This document shows, piece by piece, positions 35,272-46,256 of a stretch of 64,000 nt of DNA. Position 1 is the first letter of the stretch; each line of letters begins with the position of its first letter. Below the pieces are notes generated by a model, which saw only the letters and a list, made by a program, of their open reading frames with translations, was not told where the DNA came from and did not search any database. The stretch is from Rhodoferax sp. (lineage in GTDB: Bacteria > Pseudomonadota > Gammaproteobacteria > Burkholderiales > Burkholderiaceae_C). The stretch lies in NCBI RefSeq assembly GCF_018780565.1, contig NZ_JADMJN010000003.1:1-64000 (forward strand), given 5' to 3'. Position numbers and translations under genes: made by a program.

Positions 35272-36402
35272 TTGTTACTGAATCAAGACCAGGAAATGAT
35301 CCGCGATGCGGTGCGCGACTTTGCGCAGGAGCAACTCTGGCCACATGCCGCCCGCTGGGACAAGGAGCACCACTTTCCGCATGAGGCGCACCAGGGACTG
35401 GCTGCCTTGGGCGCCTACGGCATTTGCGTGCCAGAGGAATTTGGCGGCGCCCATATGGACTACCTGACGGTGGCACTGGTGCTGGAGGAAATCGCCGCTG
35501 GCGACGGCGGTACCAGCACCGCCATCAGTGTGACCAACTGCCCCGTCAATGCCATCCTGATGCGCTATGGCAATGCCCAGCAGAAAAAGCAATGGCTGAC
35601 GCCACTGGCGCAGGGAAAGATGCTGGGCGCGTTCTGCCTGACCGAACCGCATGTGGGTTCAGACGCCTCAAGCCTGCGCACCACCGCCGTGAAGGAGGGT
35701 GATGGCTATGTGATCAATGGCGTCAAGCAGTTCATCACCAGTGGCAAAAACGGTCATGTGGCCATCGTCATTGCCGTCACCGACAAGGGCGCAGGCAAAA
35801 AGGGCATGAGTGCGTTTCTGGTGCCTACCAACGCGCCAGGCTACGTGGTGGCACGTCTTGAAGACAAGCTGGGTCAGCACAGCAGCGATACGGCACAAAT
35901 CAATTTTGACAACTGTCGCATCCCGGTCGAGAACCTGATCGGTCAGGAAGGCGAGGGCTACAAGATTGCCCTGGGCGCACTGGAGGGTGGGCGAATCGGG
36001 ATTGCCGCGCAAAGCGTGGGCATGGCGCGCAGCGCCTTTGAATCTGCACTGGCTTATGCCAAGCAGCGCGAGAGCTTTGGCACGGCCATCTTCAACCACC
36101 AGGCGGTCGGCTTTCGGCTGGCCGAATGTGCCACCCAGTTGGAAGCAGCGCGTCAGCTCATCTGGCATGCCGCTGCGCTGCGCGATGCCGGGCGGCCGTG
36201 TCTGAAGGAGGCCGCCATGGCCAAGTTGTTTGCCAGCGAGATGGCCGAGAAGGTGTGCAGCGCCGCCATCCAGACCCTGGGCGGCTACGGCTATGTGAGC
36301 GATTTTCCGGTGGAGCGCATCTACCGCGATGTGCGCGTGTGCCAGATTTACGAAGGCACCAGCGATGTGCAGAAAATCATCATCCAGCGAGCGCTGGCCT
36401 GA
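35272..36402 (+). CDS. Acyl-CoA dehydrogenase
   Basis: A 376-residue FAD-dependent acyl-CoA dehydrogenase of the short/medium-chain type. Motifs: CLTEPHVGSDAS, QFITSGKNGHVAIVIAVTD, and the catalytic Glu361 in CQIYEGTSDVQ, the position used by butyryl- and medium-chain enzymes rather than isovaleryl-CoA dehydrogenase. The start codon is TTG at 35272, with GGAGG of the adjacent mini-element as ribosome site. The stop codon abuts the stop of the convergent gene. Confidence 0.92.
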   Translation: MLLNQDQEMIRDAVRDFAQEQLWPHAARWDKEHHFPHEAHQGLAALGAYGICVPEEFGGAHMDYLTVALVLEEIAAGDGGTSTAISVTNCPVNAILMRYGNAQQKKQWLTPLAQGKMLGAFCLTEPHVGSDASSLRTTAVKEGDGYVINGVKQFITSGKNGHVAIVIAVTDKGAGKKGMSAFLVPTNAPGYVVARLEDKLGQHSSDTAQINFDNCRIPVENLIGQEGEGYKIALGALEGGRIGIAAQSVGMARSAFESALAYAKQRESFGTAIFNHQAVGFRLAECATQLEAARQLIWHAAALRDAGRPCLKEAAMAKLFASEMAEKVCSAAIQTLGGYGYVSDFPVERIYRDVRVCQIYEGTSDVQKIIIQRALA

Positions 36403-37527
36403 CTAGCGATTCGCGTTGCGGTCGTATAGGGTGTCGGTGGAGACCCTGACGCGAATCAGGTTGGCCGCGACGGTGGCGGCGATGGCGTTGCTGGCCGATG
36501 AGGTATCCCTGCGGGATGGATGCGTTAACGGGTCACCATTTTTGTTGGTGATGGCCGCCACGATGGGTGCGTTGGCCGTGGCGCCGCGCTGGATCACGAT
36601 GGCCACTTCGCCGCTCGCCAGCCGGACGTAACAGCCTGGCGGGTAAATGCCGAATTCCTTGATCACCAGCGCCGCCAGCGGATCGCCGCCACTTTGCGTG
36701 AACAGGTCGCGCGCGGCCTTGTGCGCAGGCTGGGGTGCCCGCCCGGCGCGCGGACTGTGTTTGGCCGTGAAGGAGTCGACAAAGCGAAGCAGGCGAGACA
36801 TCTCGCTGGGCGCCGCCAAGCCCAGGGGATAGCCCGTGCCACCCAGTTGTTCGTGGTGCTGCTCCACCGCGCTGAGCCAGTCCTCGTCGACCAGTCCGGC
36901 ATCACGCAAAAGCCTGCCGCTGGCAAAGGGGTGCTCGATGATGGCGGTACGCTCGGACTCGTTCGGCCGGCTGCCCCGGATGGCCAGGTGGCCCTGCAGC
37001 TCCAGCATGGAGAGGTTCATCGTCAGCGCCGCACCCAGAGTGCTGCGGCGCTTGTCTTCGGACCATCCCAGCCGACGCGTCAACAGGCTGCACAGGGCTG
37101 CGGCGTGCAGGGAGTGCACGATGCCGTAATTCGCCATCCTTGAATGATCGTGGCGCAGGATCAGAAAGATCAGCAAGTCAATATTGCCGTCCGCCAAGGC
37201 TGCAATCGGCTCAATGACTTCTTCCACCCGCTGCAGAAACATCGGTTCGGTCGGTCCTCTGAGCAAGGTGCCCAGGCGCGCTTCCAGGCCGGCCCAGCGC
37301 GTGGTCATGTTCTCTATCTTGGGAGGTTCGGCCCGGCTGCTTGCGCCGCTGGCTTCTGCCGCATCGACATACATGCCGCGTGCCAGCAGGGCTTCTACCG
37401 CCCGGTCGTCCGCCAGAACGTGGCCCTTGGCGAGCAGCAGGGACCCATTGCCGTCACGCACGCCCCACGGCAGCGTGACCCCGGAATGCAGTGCGTGACT
37501 GACCTGGGCGAGCGGGATCAACTTCAT
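36403..37527 (-). CDS. Degenerate HD-GYP domain protein
   Basis: A 374-residue soluble protein related to HD-GYP cyclic-di-GMP phosphodiesterases. The later half of the fold is kept (EHPFASGRLL, QHHEQLGGTGYPLGL), but the metal-binding HD pair is replaced: where LHDIGK is expected the sequence reads ALTMNLSMLEL. The ADVFDA segment is also changed to VDSFTAK. Catalysis is therefore doubtful; binding or regulatory function is more likely. The N-terminal 100 residues resemble the HD-related leader of such proteins. Single gene, convergent with the acyl-CoA dehydrogenase gene. Confidence 0.82.
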   Translation of the reverse strand: MKLIPLAQVSHALHSGVTLPWGVRDGNGSLLLAKGHVLADDRAVEALLARGMYVDAAEASGASSRAEPPKIENMTTRWAGLEARLGTLLRGPTEPMFLQRVEEVIEPIAALADGNIDLLIFLILRHDHSRMANYGIVHSLHAAALCSLLTRRLGWSEDKRRSTLGAALTMNLSMLELQGHLAIRGSRPNESERTAIIEHPFASGRLLRDAGLVDEDWLSAVEQHHEQLGGTGYPLGLAAPSEMSRLLRFVDSFTAKHSPRAGRAPQPAHKAARDLFTQSGGDPLAALVIKEFGIYPPGCYVRLASGEVAIVIQRGATANAPIVAAITNKNGDPLTHPSRRDTSSASNAIAATVAANLIRVRVSTDTLYDRNANR

Positions 37528-37727
37528 TCGGGTCTATATCTCCAAAACGGGTACCCCCTGTATTACCATGGCAGTCTTTGCTGCAATTGAGTCGCATTGT
37601 AGGGAGTTAAGTGCCCTGCAAGACCAACCTTCATGCTAGCGTAAACCCTAGACTTTGCGGTCGCTCAAGGCGGCGCAAACGTCGCCGTTTTGTAACAAAA
37701 CCAGTGCAGCCGGAGGCTGAACCAACT

Positions 37728-38387
37728 ATGGAATTCGAGGCGGTCCTGTTTGACTGTGATGGCGTGCTGGTGGACAGTGAGCCCATCACCAACGGTGTCT
37801 TGCGTGATCTGCTGGAAGAGAGCGGCTGGTCCATGACGACTGCTGAGTGCATGCGCTTCTTTATCGGCAAGGCCGTCCGTGACGAACGAGCCACCATCGA
37901 GGCGCGTACCGGGCAACCCCTGACGGAGGAGTGGATGCAGCGCTTTTATGCGCGGCGCAACCTGGCGCTGGAGGCGCGCCTCGATGTCATCTCCGGCGCC
38001 CATGCCGCCGTGGAGGCTGCGCACAGGCACACCGGCCAGCGTATCGCCTGCGCTTCTGGCGCCGACCGTTTCAAGGTTGAAATGCAATTGGCCAAGGTGG
38101 GGCTGATGGACTACTTCGAGGGCCGCATTTTCAGTGGCCATGAGATGCCTCGCTCCAAACCCGCGCCCGATGTGTACCTGGCCGCAGCGCAGCATCTGCA
38201 GACTCCGGCGCAGCGTTGTCTGGTGATCGAGGACTCGCCCATCGGGGTTGTCGCTGGTGTCGCGGCGGGCGCTACCGTGTGGGCCTATTGCCCTCTGCCC
38301 GAGCAGGGCGCTACGCTGCGCCAGGCGGGGGCCAGCCACCTGTTTGCCGACATGGCCGAGTTGCCGCAGCTGCTGGCGAAGCGCTGA
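37728..38387 (+). CDS. HAD family hydrolase, beta-phosphoglucomutase-like
   Basis: A 219-residue HAD hydrolase with the nucleophile pair Asp9 and Asp11 in LFDCDGVLVDSEP, a cap domain, a lysine in MPRSKPAPDVYL and the metal site VIEDSPIGVVAG. This is the phosphatase/phosphoglucomutase-like subgroup acting on small phosphorylated sugars; substrate not known. The ATG at 37728 has GGAGG eleven bases ahead; an upstream frame is arginine-rich and looks untranslated. Confidence 0.87.
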   Translation: MEFEAVLFDCDGVLVDSEPITNGVLRDLLEESGWSMTTAECMRFFIGKAVRDERATIEARTGQPLTEEWMQRFYARRNLALEARLDVISGAHAAVEAAHRHTGQRIACASGADRFKVEMQLAKVGLMDYFEGRIFSGHEMPRSKPAPDVYLAAAQHLQTPAQRCLVIEDSPIGVVAGVAAGATVWAYCPLPEQGATLRQAGASHLFADMAELPQLLAKR

Positions 38388-38411
38388 CGGGCAGCTCCGC
38401 CTGGATCGGCT

Positions 38412-39482
38412 CTACCCGCCTGCGAGGGGTGTGGCTGTGCGTCGGTACTCGGCGGGCGACTGCCCGGTCCAGCCCCGAAACGCGCGAATGAAACTCTTCT
38501 CGTTCTGAAAGCCCGCCGCCTGCGCCACCTGCTTGATCGGGCGCGAGCTTCGCAGCAGCACCTCGATCGCACGGGCCTTGCGCACTTCGTCTTTCAGGGT
38601 TTGCAGCAGGGCGCCTTCTTCCTTCAGTTGGCGGTGCAGTGTGCGCGGCGAAATGTGGAGCAGGGTGGACAGTTCCTGGGCATTGCGGGTCTGTTCGGGA
38701 TGGGTGGTCAGCACCTGGCGCACGCGTTGCACCAGCAGCCGGTCCCGCCGGTACTGCAACACGGTCAAGGGCAGGGCGCGCTGCAGCATCTGCTGCAATG
38801 CGTGTTCGTCGCGCCGCAGCGCCAGCGTCAGGTAGCGTGTGTCAAACCGGATGCAGGCAGCGGCGGCTCCGAAGCTGCTGGGGCCGGAAAACAGCACGTC
38901 ATACACATCGCGGTGTGGCGGTGCGGCGAAGGGAAACTGCGCCTGCTGTACCGGGATGCGCGAGTCCACCAGCCAGCAGGCCAGGCCATGGATGTTGCGC
39001 AGCATGGAAACCAGGCAAAATTCCCTCAGGAGGCCCAGGTCGCCGTGCTCGGCAATGGCGATGGTCGCGGTCGCGCCCGAGGTGCTCAGTGTCAATGAAA
39101 TATCGTCTGTCAGCAGGCTGTGGTGACGGCACCAGCGCTTGAGCGCAATGCCCAAGGTGGGTGCGCTGATCGAGGCGCGCGCCAGCATGCCGTAGCTGCC
39201 CCAGGGCAGGCGCCGTTTGAACCAGCCCAGCGCTTCGTCGTCCAGTTCCTGCATTGCCGTGCCCGAGATCAGTTCCATCTGCCAGGCGTTGATGCGAGCG
39301 CCGGGCATTTTTAACAATTCTGGCGTAATCTGTGCCTTTCTCAGCGCCGCCGACGGGTCTGCCCCATAGCGATGGTAGGCCTGCAATATGGCGTGCACAA
39401 AGGCCATGGGTGTAGCGGCAGGCGCAAGCCGTGGAGAAAGGTGGTCGTTGGCTGGCGCAAGCCTGGGGGCGCGGGATGGCAT
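38412..39482 (-). CDS. AraC family transcriptional regulator
   Basis: About 356 residues. An N-terminal Arabinose_bd/OruR-type ligand domain (from PMAFVHAILQAYHRYG) is followed by two helix-turn-helix motifs in the last 100 residues (TRNAQELSTLLHISPRTLHRQL, PIKQVAQAAGFQNEKSFIRAF). The frame can begin with TTG at 39518; the ATG at 39482 is preferred. It is divergent from the carboxylase gene mccB, and a palindrome at 39572-39589 lies between, so it may control the mcc genes. Confidence 0.88.
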   Translation of the reverse strand: MPSRAPRLAPANDHLSPRLAPAATPMAFVHAILQAYHRYGADPSAALRKAQITPELLKMPGARINAWQMELISGTAMQELDDEALGWFKRRLPWGSYGMLARASISAPTLGIALKRWCRHHSLLTDDISLTLSTSGATATIAIAEHGDLGLLREFCLVSMLRNIHGLACWLVDSRIPVQQAQFPFAAPPHRDVYDVLFSGPSSFGAAAACIRFDTRYLTLALRRDEHALQQMLQRALPLTVLQYRRDRLLVQRVRQVLTTHPEQTRNAQELSTLLHISPRTLHRQLKEEGALLQTLKDEVRKARAIEVLLRSSRPIKQVAQAAGFQNEKSFIRAFRGWTGQSPAEYRRTATPLAGG

Positions 39483-39571
39483 GTTGAGAACTATGCCTAA
39501 AAATGGCACGATTTGCAACCTGCGTGGCGTCTGACAGCAGGCCGAGGTTCACAATCCGTGATGAAATGAAG

Positions 39572-39589
39572 TTGCAGTCCAGACTGCAA
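39572..39589. promoter_or_regulatory. Palindrome upstream of mccB
   Basis: TTGCAGTC and GACTGCAA are perfect inverted 8-bp arms around two bases, 35 bp before the mccB start, in the divergent region with an AraC regulator. A protein-binding site is likely; the protein is not known. Confidence 0.55.
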
Positions 39590-39623
39590 AAAGACAAAAC
39601 TGCCAGAAAGAAGAGACCGCCGC

Positions 39624-41246
39624 ATGCCCATCCTTGAAAGCAAACTCAATCCCCGTTCAGCAGACTTTCAGGCCAATGCCCGGGCCATGCAGGCGCTGGT
39701 CGACGACCTCAATCTGAAGGTGTCGCAGGTCTCGCTGGGAGGGGGGGATGCGGCGCGTGCCAAGCACACCGCCCGTGGCAAGCTGCTGCCGCGCGACCGG
39801 GTGCAGATGCTGCTTGACCCCGGTACGCCTTTTCTGGAACTCTCCCCACTGGCCGCCCTGGGCCTGTACCCCGACCGCGATGGCACCGATAGCGCGCCTT
39901 GCGCCGGGGTGATCGCCGGCATCGGCCGCGTCAGCGGCGTGGACTGCATGATCGTGTGCAACGACGCCACGGTGAAGGGCGGCACCTACTACCCCATGAC
40001 GGTCAAGAAGCACTTGCGTGCCCAGGAAGTCGCGCAGCAGAACCGCTTGCCCTGTATTTACCTGGTGGACTCGGGTGGCGCCAACCTGCCCAATCAGGAT
40101 GAAGTGTTTCCTGATCGGGACCACTTTGGCCGCATCTTCTTCAACCAGGCCAATATGAGCGCCGAAGGCATCGCGCAGATCGCCGTGGTGATGGGCAGTT
40201 GCACCGCGGGTGGCGCCTATGTGCCCGCGATGAGTGACGAGGCCATCATCGTCAGGAACCAGGGCACGATTTTTCTGGGGGGGCCGCCACTGGTGAAGGC
40301 GGCCACGGGTGAGGTGGTGACAGCCGAAGACCTGGGCGGCGGCGATGTGCACACGCGCTTGTCCGGCGTGGCCGATCATCTGGCGCAAAACGACCTGCAC
40401 GCGCTGGCCCTGGCGCGCCAGGCCGTGAAGAACCTGAACGCCCAAAAAGCTCCCAACATTGCCACCCACGAGTCGGTGGTCCCCAGGTTTGCAGCGCAAG
40501 AGCTTTATGGCGTGATCCCTACCGACACGCGCAAGCCCTTTGATGTGCGCGAGATCATCGCCCGCATCGTGGACGGCAGCGAGTTCGATGAATTCAAGGC
40601 GCGTTACGGCACCACGCTGATCACCGGCTTTGCCCGGATCGAGGGCATGCCGGTGGGCATCATTGCCAACAATGGCATTCTGTTCAGCGAATCCGCCCTG
40701 AAGGGCGCCCACTTCATTGAGCTGTGCTGCCAGCGCAAGATTCCGCTGGTGTTTTTGCAAAATATCACCGGCTTCATGGTCGGACGCAAATACGAGAACG
40801 AAGGCATCGCGCGCAACGGCGCCAAGATGGTCACGGCCGTGGCCACCGCCCAGGTGCCCAAATTCACCATCATCATCGGCGGCAGTTTTGGTGCCGGCAA
40901 CTACGGCATGTGCGGCCGTGCTTACAGCCCGCGATTTCTGTGGATGTGGCCGAATGCACGCATCTCGGTCATGGGCGGCGAGCAGGCGGCCAGCGTGCTG
41001 GCCACGGTGCGCCGCGATGGTATCGAGGGCAAGGGTGGCGCCTGGAGCATGGAGGAAGAAGAAGCTTTCAAGGCGCCCATCCGCAACCAGTATGAAGAAC
41101 AGGGCCATCCCTATTTCGCCACAGCCCGCCTGTGGGATGACGGCATCATCGACCCGGCCGACACGCGGCGTGTGTTGGCCCTGGGTTTGAGCGCGTCACT
41201 CAACGCGCCGGTGCCGGATACCAAATTTGGCGTGTTCAGGATGTAA
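39624..41246 (+). CDS. mccB: Methylcrotonyl-CoA carboxylase beta (carboxyltransferase) subunit
   Basis: A 540-residue carboxyltransferase. Two crotonase-fold halves are seen; [31 protein letters not shown] is the hallmark stretch of the methylcrotonyl-CoA rather than propionyl-CoA type, along with [16 protein letters not shown] and [19 protein letters not shown]. It carboxylates 3-methylcrotonyl-CoA to 3-methylglutaconyl-CoA. Also named liuB. It precedes the biotin subunit by 16 nt; no enoyl-CoA hydratase gene lies between them. Confidence 0.94.
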   Translation: MPILESKLNPRSADFQANARAMQALVDDLNLKVSQVSLGGGDAARAKHTARGKLLPRDRVQMLLDPGTPFLELSPLAALGLYPDRDGTDSAPCAGVIAGIGRVSGVDCMIVCNDATVKGGTYYPMTVKKHLRAQEVAQQNRLPCIYLVDSGGANLPNQDEVFPDRDHFGRIFFNQANMSAEGIAQIAVVMGSCTAGGAYVPAMSDEAIIVRNQGTIFLGGPPLVKAATGEVVTAEDLGGGDVHTRLSGVADHLAQNDLHALALARQAVKNLNAQKAPNIATHESVVPRFAAQELYGVIPTDTRKPFDVREIIARIVDGSEFDEFKARYGTTLITGFARIEGMPVGIIANNGILFSESALKGAHFIELCCQRKIPLVFLQNITGFMVGRKYENEGIARNGAKMVTAVATAQVPKFTIIIGGSFGAGNYGMCGRAYSPRFLWMWPNARISVMGGEQAASVLATVRRDGIEGKGGAWSMEEEEAFKAPIRNQYEEQGHPYFATARLWDDGIIDPADTRRVLALGLSASLNAPVPDTKFGVFRM

Positions 41247-41262
41247 TGGAGTAGTCACCCGC

Positions 41263-43287
<2,025 letters not shown>

Positions 43288-43324
43288 CGCCCGTCTGGCG
43301 TGCGACAAGGTAGGCTTGGTAGCC

Positions 43325-44245
43325 ATGAACATCACATTTTGCTGTACGAATACCAAGGCTGAACCCTGGCTGCAGGGGCTGCGAGCCGCATTGCCCGGCG
43401 CACACGTAGAGGAGTGGTCGCCAGGTGCGCCATCAGCGGACCATGCGGTGGTGTGGGCACCACCGCAGCAGTTCTTTGACGAGCAGTCGCAACTCCGCGG
43501 CGTCTTCAATATCGGCGCGGGCGTGGATGCGCTGCTGAAACTGCGCTTGCAAGCGCAGGCCAGCGTGGTGCGGCTCGACGATGCGGGCATGTCGGTGCAG
43601 ATGGCCGAGTATGTTTGCCATGCGGTGATTCGCCATTTTCGCGAATTCGATGGCTATGAGGCCGATGTGAAGACCGGCAAATGGTCGTATCGCAAACCCC
43701 GCAGCCGTGCTGATTTCCCGGTGGGCGTGATGGGGCTGGGCGTGTTGGGTGAGCGCGTGGCGCGGGCCCTGCGGGTGTTCGAGTTCCCGGTCAATGGCTG
43801 GAGCCGCAGCGCCAAGGCGGTGGAGGGCGTCCGGGGCTTTTCCGGCGCGGCCCAGTTCAACGATTTTCTGGCGGCCACCAAAGTGCTGGTGTGCCTGCTG
43901 CCGCTGACGCCCGACACCCGTGACATCATGCGCCGCGAGACGCTGTCACGGCTGCAGCACGGTGGCTATGTCATCAACGTGGCGCGCGGCGCGCATCTGG
44001 TCGAAGAAGACCTGCTGGCGCTGATTGACAGCGGGCATCTCTGCGGTGCCACGCTGGATGTGTTTCGCACCGAACCCTTGCCGGGCGGACATCCGTTCTG
44101 GCAGCATCCCCAAATCACGGTCACGCCCCACACCTCGGCACGCACCCTGCGTGAGGAAAGCATTGCGCAGATTGCGGGCAAAATTCTGGCCCTGGAGCAG
44201 GGACAAGCCATTGCGGGTAGGGTTGATACCCTGCGCGGCTACTGA
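43325..44245 (+). CDS. ghrA: Glyoxylate/hydroxypyruvate reductase A type dehydrogenase
   Basis: A 306-residue D-isomer-specific 2-hydroxyacid dehydrogenase. NAD(P)-binding GLGVLGERVA, substrate and catalytic residues in NVARGAHL, the Asp/Glu region LDVFRTEPLP and the His in TVTPHTSA are present. The short N-terminal half is typical of GhrA (YcdW), which reduces glyoxylate and hydroxypyruvate. It lies between mccA and the HMG-CoA lyase gene, an unusual place. Confidence 0.88.
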   Translation: MNITFCCTNTKAEPWLQGLRAALPGAHVEEWSPGAPSADHAVVWAPPQQFFDEQSQLRGVFNIGAGVDALLKLRLQAQASVVRLDDAGMSVQMAEYVCHAVIRHFREFDGYEADVKTGKWSYRKPRSRADFPVGVMGLGVLGERVARALRVFEFPVNGWSRSAKAVEGVRGFSGAAQFNDFLAATKVLVCLLPLTPDTRDIMRRETLSRLQHGGYVINVARGAHLVEEDLLALIDSGHLCGATLDVFRTEPLPGGHPFWQHPQITVTPHTSARTLREESIAQIAGKILALEQGQAIAGRVDTLRGY

Positions 44246-44280
44246 AGCTGGCCGCCCTGTCGATATTGAAGGAAATGAAG

Positions 44281-45189
44281 ATGAGCATCCCCTCCCGCGT
44301 CAAGATGGTTGAGGTAGGCCCGCGTGACGGCCTGCAAAATGAGAAGCAGCCTGTGCCCGCCGCCATCAAGGTCGAGTTGGTGCACCGCCTGCAGGATGCC
44401 GGACTGAAGGAGATCGAGGTCACCAGTTTCGTGTCGCCGAAATGGGTGCCGCAGATGGCCGACAACGCCGAGGTCATGGCCGGCCTAGTGCGTCGGGCGG
44501 GCGTGCGTTATTCGGTGCTCACGCCGAATCTGCAGGGCTTTGAGGCGGCGCTGAAATCGAAGCCCGACGAGATCGTGGTGTTCGCGGCAGCCAGTGAGGC
44601 CTTTAGCCAAAAGAACATCAACTGCTCGATCGCCGAGAGCATCGAGCGTTTTCGCCCTGTGGCCGAGGCGGCGCGCGCCCACAACATCCATGTGCGCGGT
44701 GCCATCTCCTGTGCGGTGGGCTGCCCCTATGAAGGCGAGATAGCCCCCGAGCGTGTGGCGATGGTGGCGCGCCTGCTCAAAGACATTGGGGTGCAGCACG
44801 TGGGGGTGGCCGACACCATTGGCGTGGGCACGCCGATCAAGGTGCAGCGCGCCATGGAGGCTGCCCTGAAGCATTACGACCTGGACGGTGTGTCGGGCCA
44901 TTTTCACGACACCTATGGCCAGGCCCTGTCCAACACGCTGGCCTGCCTGCAGATGGGGGTGTGGCAGTTTGATGCCTCGGTGGCCGGCCTGGGCGGCTGC
45001 CCTTATGCCAAGGGGGCGACCGGCAATGTGGCCACGGAAGACGTGGTGTACCTGCTGCACGGCATGGGCATTGACACCGGCATTGACCTGGACAAGCTGA
45101 TCGATGCCGGCAAGTTCATCAGTGATTTTCTGGAACGCAAGTCGGGCTCGCGCGTGGCCACGGCACTGCTCAACAAACGCATGGCTTGA
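44281..45189 (+). CDS. mvaB: Hydroxymethylglutaryl-CoA lyase
   Basis: A 302-residue TIM-barrel enzyme that cleaves HMG-CoA to acetyl-CoA and acetoacetate, the last step of leucine breakdown. VEVGPRDGLQNEK near the N terminus and the loop GGCPYAKGATGNVATED with the active-site cysteine are diagnostic. A GAAGGA ribosome site seven bases before the ATG at 44281 decides between three nearby starts. Also named liuE. The next gene starts 1 base after the stop codon. Confidence 0.95.
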   Translation: MSIPSRVKMVEVGPRDGLQNEKQPVPAAIKVELVHRLQDAGLKEIEVTSFVSPKWVPQMADNAEVMAGLVRRAGVRYSVLTPNLQGFEAALKSKPDEIVVFAAASEAFSQKNINCSIAESIERFRPVAEAARAHNIHVRGAISCAVGCPYEGEIAPERVAMVARLLKDIGVQHVGVADTIGVGTPIKVQRAMEAALKHYDLDGVSGHFHDTYGQALSNTLACLQMGVWQFDASVAGLGGCPYAKGATGNVATEDVVYLLHGMGIDTGIDLDKLIDAGKFISDFLERKSGSRVATALLNKRMA

Positions 45190-45190
45190 T

Positions 45191-45448
45191 ATGACACAGA
45201 CGCCCGTTGTTGAAGCCGTGCAAGATATTCCTGAAAGGATAGCGGCCCGAGCGCTGCTGGCGAGGGCCGCAGCCGAAAATGTGCCGTCGCCCTGCATTTC
45301 TGTGTGCCGGATGAGTGTAGCCAGCGGCCTGTGTGAAGGTTGTTACCGCACGCTTGATGAAATTCGCAGTTGGAGCAAGGCCGACGATGAAGTGCGGCGC
45401 ACCATCTGGAGCCGCATTGAGCGGCGCCTTGTCGAAAGTGCGCCATGA
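45191..45448 (+). CDS. DUF1289 domain protein
   Basis: An 85-residue protein. The DUF1289 pattern CISVCRMSVASGLCEGCYRT holds four cysteines that could bind a metal or iron-sulfur centre, followed by EIRSWS. The role is unknown. Directly follows mvaB and overlaps the isomerase gene by 4 nt. Residues 15-26 overlap a possible mini-element copy. Confidence 0.85.
   Translation: MTQTPVVEAVQDIPERIAARALLARAAAENVPSPCISVCRMSVASGLCEGCYRTLDEIRSWSKADDEVRRTIWSRIERRLVESAP
45227..45268 (+). repeat. Palindromic mini-element, possible copy
   Basis: ATAGC after an A-rich stretch, then 20 nt and GGGCC. The left arm is poor and the spacing one base short, so this is a tentative copy within the DUF1289 gene, translated in frame. 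Confidence 0.35.
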
Positions 45449-46086
45449 AACACATCACCTGTTACCTGGATTTCATTTCGCCCTACGCCTGCCTGGCGTT
45501 CGAGAAACTGCCCGAAGCGCTGATGGGGCACAGCTACAGTGTGACTTACAAGCCAGTCCTGTTTGCCGCCCTGCTCAAGCACCACGGGCAGTTGGGTCCG
45601 GCTGAAATTCCGGCCAAGCGGGATTGGACCTACCGCCAGGTCCTGTGGCTGGCGCACAGCCAGGGCGTCGATTTGCAACTGCCTGCGGCCCACCCCTTCA
45701 ATCCTCTCGCACTCCTGCGCCTGGCCGTGGCCTGCGAAGCGCGGGGGCTGCCCAACCGGTATGTCTGCGAAACCGTGTTTCGCCATGTCTGGCGCGGCGG
45801 GGCTGATGCCACGGATGCCGCACGCCTGCAAGCCCTGACGACACAGCTGTCACCCCAGCGGGATGTGAACTGTGACGAGGTCAAACAGCAGCTCAAAGCC
45901 CACACCGAAGAGGCTATTGCCGCGGGCGTGTTTGGTGTGCCCACCTTCGCGGTCGACGGCAAGCTGTTCTGGGGTTTTGATGCCTTGCCCATGCTGCGTG
46001 ACTACCTGCATGGCGATGCATGGTTTGAGGGGCCGCAGTGGGATGCGGCCTGTCAGCTACCCGCAGGCGTTCACCGCGCGAAATAG
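45445..46086 (+). CDS. 2-hydroxychromene-2-carboxylate isomerase family (DsbA-like)
   Basis: A 213-residue thioredoxin-fold protein of the DsbA/kappa glutathione transferase family. DFISPYACLAFEKLPEAL at the N terminus has Ser in place of the CxxC of thiol oxidases, and GVFGVPTFAVDGKLFWGFD near residue 165 is the cis-proline region. It probably acts on an aromatic or glutathione-linked substrate; the exact reaction is uncertain. It overlaps the DUF1289 gene by 4 nt. Confidence 0.85.
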   Translation: MKHITCYLDFISPYACLAFEKLPEALMGHSYSVTYKPVLFAALLKHHGQLGPAEIPAKRDWTYRQVLWLAHSQGVDLQLPAAHPFNPLALLRLAVACEARGLPNRYVCETVFRHVWRGGADATDAARLQALTTQLSPQRDVNCDEVKQQLKAHTEEAIAAGVFGVPTFAVDGKLFWGFDALPMLRDYLHGDAWFEGPQWDAACQLPAGVHRAK

Positions 46087-46256
46087 CCATTTATCACATT
46101 AAGAAATGCGGGTTAAGGGTTGCTCCCTAGATTGTCAGTGGCTAGTCAGTTTGCTGAAAGCTTCTGTTGGTTTCGCGTCAGAGCAGGGTCAGTGCAGTCT
46201 CTAAGAATACGACTCAGCTTCCATGTCGGAGGCATCAACCTTTTGGAGACATAAAT
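46087..46256. other. Upstream region of the MHS transporter gene, no gene seen
   Basis: 170 bases between the isomerase stop and the transporter start. An extended open frame runs through it but lacks a start with a ribosome site; the real start at 46257 has GGAG nine bases ahead. No hairpin or clear promoter pair could be fixed by eye. Confidence 0.4.

Noticed and set aside
37611-37727. N-terminal extension of the HAD hydrolase
   Set aside because: Arginine-rich, not family-like; the ATG at 37728 has a clear GGAGG site.
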